DNA of 64,000 nucleotides from NCBI GenBank assembly GCA_907163375.1, contig CAJQUW010007994.1, forward strand, positions 124,001 through 188,000, in the 5' to 3' direction. Position numbers and translations under genes: made by a program. The notes under the pieces were generated by a model, which saw only the letters and a list, made by a program, of their open reading frames with translations, had not been told where the DNA came from and ran no database searches. Below are positions 12,636-23,942 of the stretch, piece by piece; the first letter of the stretch is position 1; the number at the start of each line of letters is the position of its first letter. The stretch is from Prostheceraeus crozeri (Eukaryota; Platyhelminthes; Polycladida; Euryleptidae).

Positions 12636-12960
12636 TACAGTCATTTGCAAAAGTTCGAGGCCACCACCCAGAAATTTTGAAAATACCGGTAGTCATCCTT
12701 TATGCGATATCTAAGCCATGATTCTATTATTATGCGTTGCTGCTGCATTGAGTCATTCAGATAAGATTTTATACACTTATTGCGACTGATTCACATTTTG
12801 AATTCAAATTAACTTTGTCGATATCATCAATCTTTCTCATTAAACTTTGAAGTCATTTGCAAGAATGAGTGGATTTTCATCCGGGCTGAGAGCACAAATA
12901 GTGGTTCTCCATTTGCAAAAGTAGTCGCAACAGCCTATTGCATCATGTACAAGCATGCAT
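12636..12960 (+). mobile_element. 5' fragment of a Tc1/mariner-like transposon
   Basis: Starts after a TA dinucleotide (12636-12637) with CAGTCATTTGCAAAAGTTCG, a Tc1-style terminal sequence. An ATG at 12864 opens MSGFSSGLRAQIVVLHLQK, which resembles the first helix of a Tc1-like transposase DNA-binding domain; a TAG follows immediately. No other terminal repeat or catalytic domain is found, so only the left end survives. Confidence 0.5.
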
Positions 12961-13189
12961 GTGTGACGAAGTGACAGCTCGGCTATCCAATAACTTTATG
13001 TACTTTATGTGGCTACCCATGACTAGCCTGCTTAGATCAGGACGAAACCGGTCGGGAATTTTGGTACTTCTGACTTTTCCTTGAGTGCTTTTTTGGTTTT
13101 CATATTATTTACCATATTTTTTCATATATATGTTTTTTTTCATATATATTTTTCATATTATTTGATTTTATTCATTTATTTGTGATAAT

Positions 13190-15130
13190 AACCCAGAACG
13201 ACAAAGAATGGATGACCCCATTGACTGAATACCTAATCAATGAGAAATGGAATGCCCATAGAACAAGAAATTGAAACAGATATAATGAATTGAAAATGAA
13301 AGTAAAGCAAGAAATTTTAACTGCAAAACAAATTTGGGCAAACAAGATTATGAACAGCTCCTCACAAGGTCTATGGAAAGTCGTAGCGAAACACAAGAAC
13401 GATGGCAAAAATAGTACGGTAGATAATTGGACTACACTAATTGAAGAAAATGGAAGTATCATTCAACTTCTTGATAAAATGGCAGACTCATTATCAAGCC
13501 CATTCCCTAAAAATAATCTTAATCGATTCATTGATACCGCACCGTCCGAAAGCTGGTATCCTACAATTGATACCTCAGGAGTAGGAAAAATGCTATGCAA
13601 TATGCCTCTCAAAAAATCATCCGGGTTTGATCTAGTTCCGACTAGAATTTATGGATTTCTGGCGGACGTTATTTCTGAACCGTTAACACATATATTTAAT
13701 TGTTCACTGTCAACATTGACTTTTCCTGCGAGTTGAAAAATTAGTGTCACAGTCCCAATACCTAAAAGTCAACCGCCTGACATAAACAATCTGCGATACA
13801 TCTCAATCTTTCCTCCTCTAGCGAAGATTTTGGAACGAATTGTACTCAATCGTTTTGCAGACATGTTCTATATAAATTATGGCCTCGAACAGCATGGTTT
13901 CAGGAAAGGTGCCTCGACTACAACAGCCATTTTGAAGTTACTAGATACATCATTACGCATCATCGATGAAAGACAGAATTTTGGTTGCGCAGTCTTGAGC
14001 TGTGATTTGTCAAGGGCGTTCGATTGTGTAAATTACAATGTGTTATTTGAGAAATTGCAGACTTTGAATTTCCCTTTCGAGCTCATTACATGGTTGAAAT
14101 CATTCTGTGAAAATAGAATCACTTTCCTGAAGTTAAAGGATGTGTATTCCCGATCTGTGAGCATTACTTGCGGAGTACCACAAGGATCCGTTTTAGCCCC
14201 TTTTCTTTTTTGCCTATATGTTAGAGACTTACATAGTACCTCAGTGAATAATGTAATGCTTAAATATGCTGATGATATAAGTGTAATCATTCCTTTACCA
14301 AAAAACGATATTGATGACATTCGGTCTACGATTAATCGTGAAATAGAGAATGTTGAATTGTGGTGCGCAAAAAACTTTTTGAGACTAAATACAAAAAAGT
14401 CTAATGTGATGATTGTTTCTCGATCTCCTGTTTCCTTAGACATTTTTTCTTTCTCTGTAAACTACGTGAAGTCCATCAAGTATCTCGTAGTCTGTATGAA
14501 TAATAAGTTAACTTGGGACGACCACGTAGATTATTTGCGAATAAAGTGTAGCAGACGCTTGCATATCATCAGACGTTTAAAGTCACTTATTTCTGCAAAT
14601 CAATTGCATGATGTATATGTAGCCATTATCCGCTCTGTTTTAGACTACGCATGTGAAACATTTGTTGGGCTCTCTAAAAAGCATTGTAGAATACTTTCAA
14701 CTATTGAAAACCGAGCACATCGTATAATTTATGATGGTGTTTCAAAGTGTACTAAATGTGACGATACTATACATAGACGATTGCAACATTCTTTGAAACT
14801 TTTCAGACAGATTGAAAACGACCAAAATCACATCTTGAGAGACTTTCTGCCTGAAAGATCTCAACGGTCGAACAGATTCGTTTTCCCATGTATCCGTACT
14901 GAAAAATATGCCAGATCTTTTTCCCATTTTTACTTCAGCAACTGTGTGTACACTTTAACGATATTTTAAATGATATGTAGATGTAAAATGACCTCAGTTT
15001 ATATGCATTTATTTTTCGGTCTTCTTTACTTGTGTATGTGAAAATTTGTGATATGACTATGTAATGTGTATATGATTTGTGTATATGACTGTCTTGATTT
15101 TCATTCAACTTGAAATAAAACGCTTACATA
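13190..15130 (+). mobile_element. 5'-truncated Jockey/CR1-type LINE with RT
   Basis: Non-LTR element cut off before the endonuclease. The linker starts near 13209 (WMTPLTEYLINEKW), then RT and thumb to 14969, then a 3' UTR with GAAATAAAACG at about 15111-15121. The whole protein reads in one frame and is broken only by in-frame TGA codons at 13275-13277 and 13734-13736, so this copy has decayed little. RT motifs include LSCDLSRAFDCVNY, GVPQGSVLAPFLF and LKYADDISV. It lies between the Tc1 fragment and a PLE. The clade call rests on RT motif style and C-terminal layout only. Confidence 0.85.
13830..14969 (+). pseudogene. Reverse transcriptase and thumb of the third LINE
   Basis: A 379-residue open stretch following the fingers motif SVTVPIPKSQPPDINNLR, which is in the same frame upstream of the listed start. 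Catalytic boxes are CDLSRAFDCVNY (residues about 56-67) and KYADD (about 146-150). The C-terminal part, with DYACETFVGLSKKHCRILSTIENRAHRIIY, is the usual basic thumb/tail of CR1/Jockey LINEs. Only the upstream in-frame TGA at 13734 separates it from its linker, so the polymerase domain itself is uninterrupted. Confidence 0.82.
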
Positions 15131-15200
15131 CTTACTATTCTATTATTTGATCTTATATATATATATAATAATATATATATATTGCAAAGCAATTTAATGT
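15131..15200. repeat. AT dinucleotide tract
   Basis: Short (AT)n/(TAAT)n tract at about 15155-15182 between the LINE tail and the PLE. Similar AT tracts flank the second PLE at 17433-17465 and 19492-19517. Confidence 0.7.
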
Positions 15201-15204
15201 TGAG

Positions 15205-16810
15205 ACAAAAGTCGAAGGACATTCGATATTGATTGCCTTCATTACTTTCAAGGATCATAAAGACAATTTCCCCAATTCAATAAAGTGCAGATTAATCAAC
15301 CCATCGAAAACAGAAATCGGCATAATCAGCAAACACATTCTGGATAAACATAACAAGATAATCCGAGAAACCTCAAATTTGATGCAATGGAAACAAACAG
15401 CGACAGTTATCCAGTGGTTCAGCAATATACCAGAAAAGAAGAATTGCAAATTTATAAAATTTGACATTGTTGATTTTTATCCTTCAATCTCTGAACAATT
15501 GCTTTTAGATAGTATCAACTTTGCGGAAGAATTCACACATTTCTCCGAGAAAGAAATTGAAGCAATCATGCATTCTCGAAAATCTCTCCTATTTGATTAT
15601 TCTGATACATGGGTAAAACGGGAAAACAATGGCTCCTTCGATGTCACAATGGGAAGCTTTGATGGTGCAGAAATTTGTGAATTGGTGGGTCTTAACCTTT
15701 TCCATGAGTTAAGCAACCAATTTGGAAAAGACAATATTGGTCTCTTCAGAGATGACGGCTTAGCTATTCTTAGAAATGCTTCAGGGCCATCCGCTGATTA
15801 AGAAAGAAAGGAAATGATAAAAATCTTTCAAAAGCATGAATTAAAAATTACTGTTGAATGTAATATCAAATCAACAGACTTTTTGGACGCATACTTCTAT
15901 CAACAAAGTGGAAAGTATAATCCGCATAATAAACCAAATCAAAACCCAATTTATATCAACGTGAAATCACCCACCTACAATTATAAAAGAAATCCCAAAC
16001 ATGATTGAAAGCAGACTATCGAATTTATCTTGCGATGCTGAAGAATTCAACTTGGCAAGACCATTTTATCAAAGAGCTCTGACCAGAAGTGGTTTTAAAA
16101 AAGAACTTTGCTTCCAAGAAAACAAAACATCAAATAGAAGAAAGAGAAAGGTTATTTGGTTCAATCCTCCATACTCCTTAAATGTGAAAACAAACGTCGG
16201 CAAGCATTTTTTGAATTTGATCAGCCAACACTTTCATCAACAACATAAGTATCACAAACTTTTTAACAAGAATACTGTCAAAGTCAGCTATTGTTGCATG
16301 CCTAATATGGGCACCAACATTAAAAATCATAATTCAAGAATCCTAAACAATGTAAGAAGTAATGAAAGTAACAATAACAACAATAAATACAACTGCAGAA
16401 CTAAACAATTGTGCCCCCTGGACGGAAAATGTCTTCAAAAATGTGTGGTTTGCCAAGCAACAGTCACATCCGACCAAAATGAAAAAGTATACATCGGCCA
16501 ATGCGAAAATGAATTTAAAGACAGGTATCGCAATCAGAAAAAGTCGTTTACAAATATTAGATACAAAAATGAAACAGCTCTGTCAAAACATATTTGGGAT
16601 CTAAATGATAATGATAAAGAGTATGAAATCAAATGGAAGATACTTCAACAATCAACACCCTACAAATGTGGAACGAGACGTTGCTATCTATACACATCAG
16701 AAAAATATCATATCTTGATGTATAGAGGCCAAAATCTTTTGAACAAAAAGTCAGAAATTATTTCTACATGCCGACACAGGCGAAAATATACCTTGGCCAA
16801 TGTAAAATAG
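15205..16810 (+). mobile_element. Penelope-like element with FRDD-type RT and C-terminal GIY-YIG-like domain
   Basis: Retroelement coding region, broken in a few places. The RT part (about 15229-15800) shows ITFKDHKDNF, CRLINPSKTEIG, KFIKFDIVDFYPSIS, FDVTMGSFDGAEICELVGL and the active site GLFRDDGLAIL. The C-terminal part (16001-16807) has NPPYSLNVKTNVGKHFL, a cysteine-containing CPLDGKCLQKCVVCQATV and then VYIGQCENEFKDRYRNQKKSF, which matches the GIY-YIG nuclease start and its helix. It ends with a cysteine-containing RRCYLYTSEKYHIL...LLNKKSEIISTCRHRRK. RT plus C-terminal GIY-YIG is the Penelope layout. The RDDG active site differs from the YVDD of the other two PLEs here, so subfamily placement is open. 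The 5' end is truncated. Confidence 0.75.
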
Positions 16811-16984
16811 CATTCATAAGGTGGTTCATGTCTAATATCACGCCAATCATAGACTTTAAATTTTAAAACATATTATATCTTTTCTACTACAGTATATAGT
16901 GAACTTCTTTCTATATTTGATGTCACATTTGAAAATCGTGAGTTTTGAATCACGAAACTCAGCCGTGAAACTAATTGTACCGTT

Positions 16985-17159
16985 AGTAATGAATTTTGCA
17001 TGATTTTTTCTTACGTTGGACAGGCTTATATAATTTTACGTAGGATTGCATGCTCTATATTGTAAACATCAATCGTCTGGTTATATGCGTCGAGATATCC
17101 ATTGTTTTAAAAGCTTGCTTTCGAAGATGGTTCTAACTCGTACTATTAACGTACTAACT
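16985..17159 (+). repeat. Left arm of a 4.3-kb-spaced inverted repeat
   Basis: About 170 bp matching the reverse complement of 21133-21305 with only scattered differences. Shared pieces include CATGATTTTTTCTTACGTTGG and AACATCAATCGTCTGGTTAT. The two arms enclose the second PLE and the pogo fragment. Both arms contain the same short open frame (MHALYCKHQSSGYMRRDIHC), of unknown nature. Confidence 0.8.
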
Positions 17160-17428
17160 CTAACTCGTAATATATAAAAATATATATCCAAAAATGATCC
17201 CCAAAGAAAACACAGTATCAAATAAAATCGCCGACCGGTTTCACTTCATTCTTAGAGCCTGTCAAGGGAATGATTTATTAATTAAATCTATGTATATACA
17301 TAAAATTCAAACTGAAATAGCATTCAGCGCAGGTTTCAGCAACTCAATGATACGGCGTTCCATAGCTTCCCTATCAACCTATCAGTGCTATAGTTAAAAG
17401 TTTTGCATATTTTGAGAATTGATAATTC

Positions 17429-17466
<38 letters not shown>

Positions 17467-17475
17467 TGCATCATA
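17160..17475. other. Unassigned spacer with AT microsatellite
   Basis: No gene recognised. Ends in a pure (AT)n run at about 17433-17465 that abuts the PLE terminal sequence. Confidence 0.55.
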
Positions 17476-17541
17476 TAGAATATCTTGGTGAACAATGCCC
17501 GTAAATTTGATAAATCAAAACGAATTGATTTCTGATGCACT

Positions 17542-17577
17542 ACATGTTTCAGCATGTGCACATGCCATCTTCAGGTG
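17542..17577 (-). ncRNA. Hammerhead-ribozyme-like core in the PLE terminal repeat
   Basis: On the minus strand the order is CTGAAGA, then a palindromic stem-loop GCATGTGCACATGC, then GAAAC. This fits the hammerhead core rule CUGANGA, stem II, GAAA. PLE terminal repeats are known to carry hammerhead motifs. Activity is not shown. The matching copy at 19426-19458 has CAGAAGA in place of CTGAAGA. Confidence 0.5.
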
Positions 17578-17736
17578 AACAAAAGACTGTTTGACATTTA
17601 ATCACTTAAATACAAAATCGAGATATATCGAATGATGATCACTTTTCATACAATTCAACATTTATGGCGTCACGTTGTCTGGTCTCTTGCGTCAAGTCAA
17701 ACAATAAAAGTAGTGAAATACAATAAAACAATAAAA

Positions 17737-18279
17737 CTATTTACAGCTATTTACAGATTCAGACAGAGATATAGAGCTTCCCCGTTCATTCATCAGGTGG
17801 TCAATATTTGATTTCTTCAACAGGATAGATTCTAGAATTCTTGGATAGTACGTGCTAGAGACAATTTTGAAATTTCCTTTCTGAGGAGGATGAATGTGCA
17901 TACTGATTTCAGTGGGCGTTGGATAGCCCTTCAGATGCTCATTCATTCTCGTCACCAGATGCCGAACTGAACTACCGATGTAGCACTTGTCACAGTGCTC
18001 ACACATGTATTTGTAGACAATGTTAGATTTGAGTTCGGACGGCACTTTGTCTTTATTGGAGAAGAACATGCTAGTTTTCATAGTTTTGAAAACAGGACGA
18101 ATTTTGACATTCGGAGGAATAATTTTGTTGATCTCTTTGATATGATTCAATAAATTGTTCTCGCCTTCAGCAATGAAGGGGAAGCTCCAATTGAGTATGC
18201 GACACTCTAGTGGATCTGAATTTTGAGTGAGAGTCCGGTTCTCATGTCTCGCCTCAACATCTTTGCGAACGCGAGTCAT
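17737..18279 (-). pseudogene. GIY-YIG endonuclease domain of the PLE
   Basis: C-terminal domain of about 180 residues. The GIY-YIG signature is represented by IVYKYMCEHCDKCYIGSS, followed by RHLVTRMNEHLKGY and, near the end, ILESILLKKSNIDHLMNERGSS. In Penelope elements this nuclease makes the target nick. It lies directly downstream of the RT on the same strand, so it reads as the tail of one polyprotein. Confidence 0.82.
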
Positions 18280-18286
18280 TTCATAT

Positions 18287-19009
18287 TCAGTGAAGCCATT
18301 TTTTTTGAAAAATATTACTGATGATAGAAACGGATTTTTGATAATTTCTGATGTTGGAATTTATTTTCAAAGCACGGTCAAAAAGAGATCTCATGGCGGC
18401 GAAGCGGTATCGCTTAAGTGAATACGCCGAATTAGGAGTATAGATACCGGTATTGGTTTCTTTCAGCTGCCAGGCAGTATGGAAACCATCATCATCAGCT
18501 CTGGTGACAATGGTGTCAAGAAATTCAAGATTATGATTGACCTCTTCTTCGAAAGTAAAATCAATGTGAGAATGCAGATCATTAAAAAAAGAATGAAAAG
18601 CATGAATATCAGCGTCGGCCTCGAAAATGAAGAAGATATCATCCACATATCTTTTGTAAAAGACAGGGGCTGAGCCAGAAAACTTGTTCAGTTGTTTTTC
18701 AAGCATATCCATGGCCAAAGAAGCCATCGTTGGGGCGAGACATGAGTCCATGGACATCCCATCCACTTGTAGATAGAGTTCGTTGTCGAAAGAAAATAAA
18801 ATGTTGGTGCATGCCAATTTTAAAAGCTCACGCAAGGCCCGCTTTCCGATTGGAATTTCATCTTCAGATATCATGGAAATGATATGATTAATAGTATCGT
18901 CGACCGGGATACTGGTGAACAAATTCTTCACATCAAAACTGACCATTTTCCGATTTTTGGAAGTTTGCTGACCTTTGAGAAGATCAACAAACTCAAAAGA
19001 ATCCTTCAA
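18287..19009 (-). pseudogene. Reverse transcriptase domain of the PLE
   Basis: About 240 residues of the Penelope-type RT, with SFDVKNLFTSIPVDD (first catalytic aspartate), DGMSMDSCLAPTMASL, the YVDD active site in FYKRYVDDIFFIF and NLEFLDTIV. The RT is related to telomerase RT. Upstream RT residues (PKVHKNQNDPPYRPILSM) are encoded up to 19135, where the inverted copy begins. Part of one damaged element. Confidence 0.82.
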
Positions 19010-19135
19010 AGTGAAATTTTTTCGGAATCAGTGGCTTTAAAATGTTATCCAACCATTTTGCTAAATTGGATGGATAAGCATTTATCATACTAAGGATTGG
19101 GCGATACGGAGGATCATTTTGGTTCTTGTGGACTT

Positions 19136-19500
19136 TTGGAGATTGTCTCTAGCACGCCAAGAATTCTAGAATCTATCCTGTTGAAGAAATCAAATATTGA
19201 CCACCTGATGAATGAACGGGGAAGCTTCATATCTCTGTCTGAATCTGTAAATAGCTGTAAATAGTTTTATTGTTTTATTGTATTTCACTGCTTTTATTGT
19301 TTGACTTGACGCAAGAGACCAGACAACGTGACGCCATAAATGTTGAATTGTATGAAAAGTGATCATCATCCGATATGTCTCGATTTTGTATTTAAGTGAT
19401 TAAATGTCAAACAGTCTTTTGTTCACCAGAAGATGACATGTGCACATGCTGAAACATGTAGTGCATCAGAAATCAATTCGTTTTGATTTATCATATATAT
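19136..19500 (+). repeat. Inverted copy of the PLE 3' end
   Basis: Reverse complement of roughly 17480-17870, sharing long identical blocks such as GAATTCTAGAATCTATCCTG and TAAATGTTGAATTGTATG. It includes the last GIY-YIG residues (SILLKKSNIDHLMNERG) and a hammerhead-like CATGTGCACATGCTGAAAC. Its breakpoint with the RT at 19135/19136 is abrupt. Confidence 0.85.
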
Positions 19501-19514
19501 ATATATATATATAT

Positions 19515-20090
19515 ATACCGTACTTCCTCTAATATAATCACCCTTCTAATATAAGCAACGGCTTTAACATTCCTGGTGTCTCTAATATAAGCAATACCTC
19601 GATTATAAGCAACTTTTTTATTTGAAAAAGGAGTTGTTATGTAGAAGATTATTCTCGGAGGGTGCACCGGTTACGTTCATGTGGTATTTCAACAAACCTC
19701 TAAAAGGCCGAATTCAGTTGCGTTCACTTCGCTGGGTGGCGTCGGCCAACCACACATTTACAGCTAGTGGCAACTCGAAAGCTCTATCAAAGGAGCAACT
19801 ATTTCATTGGATTGTCGAGGCCTGGGAAGAGATCCCTCGAGATCTGATTCTCAGATCCATGAAGACCTGTGGAGTCACCAACGCAGAAGATGATTCGAAA
19901 AACCATCAGATTCATTGCTTTAAAGAAAATGAGCCGGTAGACCTATTCACAGTTAGATATGTTCTAACTCAACACCGCCAAGATAATCACGACTCTTTGG
20001 AAACTAGAATCACCGATGACGGAGAAGAGGTCATCATGGAAACTCATAAATTCGAAGTGAATCTTATTGAAGCTTGATGAGTATAAATTC
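19515..20090 (+). mobile_element. Pogo/Tigger-like DNA transposon fragment
   Basis: Begins at the AT tract with ACCGTACTTCCTCTAATATA and the repeated CTAATATAAGCA words typical of pogo-family ends. A 151-residue frame (19622-20077) follows. Its SKEQLFHWIVEAWEEIPRD and SMKTCGVTNAEDDSKNHQIHCF match the segment after the DDE catalytic core of pogo/CENP-B-type transposases (WV.EAW..VP...I..SFK.CGIS). The catalytic aspartates and the N-terminal HTH are missing, so the element is internally deleted. I found no matching right-hand terminal repeat. Confidence 0.68.
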
Positions 20091-21132
20091 ACATAATTAA
20101 CGGAATATATACGAGTACTAATATACAATTCTAATACATTACTTGTGATTTTTTAGCAAAATACAAAAGGTTGGCATCAAACCTCCCTATCAGACAAAAC
20201 AGTGTGAGCGTCATCTCTGCTTGCACGTTGTACCAGTCTCTCACAATTGAGAGCGTGTCCCTGATTACGTCATCACGAAACTTTTCCAAGCTGCTACGCT
20301 TCAGTGTTAATGAATCGGATGAAATCATGTGGCGAACAAGAATAAATGATCAAGGTTGCGGCTGTTATTAATTGAGTGAATAAAAGCATGTAAAATTTGG
20401 CCGAACTGCACCTTTAATAAATAACAATTTCACGAAGAAAATGAGCAACAAAATAACAACGTCGAATAGGTCTAAAATTAGATAATTTTCAGTTAATGCA
20501 CCTTGCTGACTTATGATTATTTAAGATGAGGAAATTCGCATCCTTTTAAGCTAGATTGACAGATAGTAGTCATCTATGCCAGATATGTTGAAGTCAAATT
20601 TATGTTGATTCCTTAAGCAGAAGAAACTAGCAGTTCTATTTACATTTCCGAAAGTTTTTTTCGTTCTTCGGATTTGGATTTATATCACATGTGTTTTATT
20701 CACATGCGCATCCGTAAGTTCACTACTGCCTGATGAAGAGTTTGATCAAAGGCAGTACTAACGATAACCACGTCAGAGCAAAGACAGTCGAAGACAACAA
20801 TGAATCGGCAACCTCATAACCTGTTTAAATGTGGTAAACATATGCAGGCACTTGCAATGCACATAATTGCATTGTCGAATGTTCATATTATACTACTTAT
20901 GTTTGTTGGCATCGATGATGGTCTATAGATATACAGTAAGTTCATTGACTCGCTTGTTAATCCTCTCTTGCTGTGTATACACAATCAAGGTGCCTATAAG
21001 AAAGTCTATACCATGCTCATCAATTACTGGGATCAAGGATGTGACGCTTCTAAAAACAATGTTTTTAAAAACACGCTCTGATGGATGTCTAAGATGGTTT
21101 TCCATTCGTGCATGCGACATAAGGTCAATGCT
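20091..21132. other. Unassigned sequence with a PLE-like motif
   Basis: No gene recognised. GCCTGATGAAGAGTTTGATC (20729-20748), followed by AAAGGCAGTA, is similar to PLE terminal hammerhead-type sequence. A 103-residue minus-strand frame (20923-21234) runs into the right inverted-repeat arm and has no domain I can name. Confidence 0.45.
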
Positions 21133-21305
21133 AATAGTACGAGTTAGAACCATCTTCGAAAACAAGCTTTTAAAACAATGGATATCTCGACGCATATAAC
21201 CAGACGATTGATGTTTACAATATAGAGCATGCAATCCTACGTAAAATTATATAAGCCTGTCCAACGTAAGAAAAAATCATGCAAAATTTTAGAACGGTTC
21301 ATACC
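21133..21305 (-). repeat. Right arm of the inverted repeat paired with 16985-17159
   Basis: Near-identical reverse complement of the left arm. Inner and outer boundaries are similar on both sides (CGTACTATTA inside, CATGATTTTTT outside). Either an inverted duplication or the ends of a composite unit. Confidence 0.8.
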
Positions 21306-23380
21306 CAATTATTTCCGTGCGACTAGATAATTCCGCTTACAAATAAGGAAATATGCATAACAACTGGTATTATGCATGAGTCCTTGGCATTATCAGCAAT
21401 ATTGGATTACACCTATTTAATTGACAAAGAATTCATGCGTTTTTCTTCTGTAAGCATTTTTATGCATCTTTTTATACCGGCCTCATTTAATCATGTATAT
21501 AGGTTTCGCAAATTCCTTTGATATCAGTCAGATCAGGTCAACATACATGCAGTAGCTGCAATCAGCGCCATGTAATCTGATTTATCTGCTCCATCATCGC
21601 AGTCGGCGGAGCTTCCGACTCTTACATTATTTCTATTTCGAGATGCTATGGACTTTGCAGTTCATGCATAATTTGCCATCTACTGTGTACGAATGCCCAA
21701 AAGAATTTTATATTCATGTCAAACAATCTATGTCTCCCTGTGCGAATGCTCTGATGATGACAGTGCATATCGACAAATATTACAAATGCACCACCATCTT
21801 ATCACTACACCCTTAGCTTCTCAACAAAGCTTAATCTTCACACAGTCTAGCTTCTCAACAAAGCATAATTTTCACATGGTCTTTAATAATAATTTCTACG
21901 TATAACTACCCAACAAGTAAATATCATTTTTGTTAAGAAGTACATTAAAAACAGTTTTTAACTATCTTTAAGGCATTCAAAAATAATTGAAATATCACAA
22001 CCCTAGTCAGAAATCATGTACAGGCATGAATAATTTTGTTAATTAATAATAAATAATAATATAATTTCATGCAAAATACTACATCTTTCTTCACAGAAAG
22101 ATTCAATTGCTACACCATTCGCTGAGTTCTAGTCGGTTATAGAAGAATGCAATTAATCTATTTGGAAACATTTCTGTCATACATCAAGTAAATACTGATC
22201 GGTGCATCGAGTCTTTGCTCGGGCTTACCCGCCAAATATATAAAATAATCTTCCACTTCAAATCTTGGGAGTTTTCCTCCCCAGGCATGAAAAATGTAAG
22301 ACGCTCTAAACTGAAGAAACTAATTTACTTGTGTCGTTGTTACACCGATGCTTCGAATACCACTGATCTCTTGAGTATCTTCCTCCCTCTCTTATCATGC
22401 CAATCGGTTATGATATTCCAATTCAGATGTCGAAAATACCGAAACATTTCTCATTCATCTCTCAGTGCACCTCACCGAAATATCATGGCAATATTATTAC
22501 TATTGATGCAGGAGCTGTGAGCATTTATAAGATGACATCAAACGCAATGCAAAGCGAAGAATTACTTCAAGCATTGATAATGCTTCTTGTTCACACAAAT
22601 AACTGAAGCGCCCTAACTTTGCATCGCATTGATCTAAGTAGTGAAGCATGGCAACGACTGAATGTGAAATTTGATCATAAAACAAACAAACATGCAACCG
22701 CCGAAATAATTCGATACTTTTATGACACATGAAGGAGTACTTTCACTAACAAAGGGACAAATTTAGAAAATGGAGCACTGAATCTAAAGCGCTTCAAATA
22801 TCAAATGTACATATCGCATAACTGACAAAACAATAGGTGCAACTTCGATCACGATATGGTGAAATACTACATGGCTGGAATTAGTGACAACCGTTCAGCC
22901 GATTGTGATTGCAAGTATTTTTGAGAGGATTTTTAGCAATAGCAACTGAATATGTAGCAAAATATTTCTATAGATGCTTAGATGGCAAATAATAAAAAAA
23001 GGAAATGATCAATCTGACTCTCTATTAATATTTACTACCTAACAATGTTTTTGATTAAAAAAATCGGCCTACATTTGTGAATAGAATTTGCAAGTCGAAA
23101 ATATTGCTACAACGCTTTGAGTACCTTTCCCGGATTGTTGTCACGCTTTCATCATTTCTTCACGGTTAGTTTTGCAACCTACGCTTTCTTTGTGTAATTG
23201 TTTCCAAAACAATCTGAATGTACTGCTTATTCATTCGCGGTGAAGCGACAATTATGTTTACATTTACATGCATGGTTGAAAGAAATTTCTCCCCGTCTCG
23301 TAAACGGCAAAATATGATTACAAGCGACAATTAGACTACGTCATTATAGAATAAGACGAATAAAAGTTAAATAACCAGAT
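21306..23380. other. Intron sequence, no gene seen
   Basis: AT-rich. The open frames here (for example 21693-21905, 22215-22520) have no recognisable motif. Confidence 0.5.
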
Positions 23381-23837
23381 ATTGAAAAACACCGTCTTCA
23401 GTCTACCGAGGCTGGTGCTATGGTCAATAATAATTTTAGAGTGGTTATTAGAGTGGTTTATAATAATTCAAACGTGGTTACTAGCTCGCTGCTGGTCGTG
23501 TCTTGCTGTGTCTCTCACATTGATTATTTCCGAGTTATTTCTCCGGTTTTCCTGAACCAATTTTATTGTTTTTTGCATCGTTCAAAAGCTCTTTTTCTCG
23601 TCGTCCTGATCCTTCGTTTTGGTGAATCCTTATCATCGGGTCTCAACGTCGTATTGGAATTTATCCATTATTGTGTCCTCATCATATTCTGCGGTGAACA
23701 GTGTTTATCGGTGCCTCTTCTTCTCTTGTTTGCTTGTGTGTTGGCCAAAGTGACGTCCATCAATATTGGAAGCGTCACGCACGTGATTTTCTGCATTCCG
23801 GATACAGTCCAACTTCTACACATCCTATAACATTCGT

Positions 23838-23912
23838 GCAAGAGTAGTCTAGGGGCATAGCGTTCGAAGGGTTTGAATTTGCTGGCTTTATGGTCCGAGT
23901 TCGAATCCTTAC
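23838..23912 (+). promoter_or_regulatory. tRNA-like A and B boxes upstream of the LINE ORF
   Basis: AGTCTAGGGGCATAGCG (A-box-like) and, about 40 nt later, GAGTTCGAATCC (a good B box, consensus GGTTCGANTCC) lie just upstream of the endonuclease start. The spacing fits an internal RNA polymerase III promoter or a captured tRNA-derived SINE head. It does not fold into an obvious complete cloverleaf by eye. Confidence 0.5.
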
Positions 23913-23942
23913 AATACAATATTTTTCACTTTTAATAGTGAT

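Larger units (their letters stand above)
17480..19500 (-). mobile_element. Penelope-like element with GIY-YIG and an inverted 3'-end copy at its 5' side
   Basis: Minus-strand PLE, 5'-truncated at about 19135. The RT (about 19135 down to 18290) shows PKVHKNQNDPPYRPILS, MVSFDVKNLFTSIPVDDTI, GMSMDSCLAPTMASLAMDML and RYVDDIFFIF. GIY-YIG (18279 down to 17737) shows NIVYKYMCEHCDKCYIGSS and RMNEHLKGY. The terminal region runs 17480-17736. From 19136 to about 19500 the element's own last coding residues and terminal region reappear in opposite orientation, the inverted-tail structure typical of Penelope integration. AT tracts lie at both outer edges. A few breaks only; the two arms are highly similar, suggesting a recent insertion. 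Confidence 0.88.

Noticed and set aside
20923-21234. 103-residue minus-strand frame as a real gene
   Set aside because: No recognisable domain. Part of it is repeated in the inverted-repeat arm at 17 kb, and there is no splice or start context to support it.
23420-23830. 136-residue hydrophobic frame as ORF1 of the LINE
   Set aside because: No zinc knuckle, RRM or coiled coil; composition looks like translated AT/GT-rich leader.
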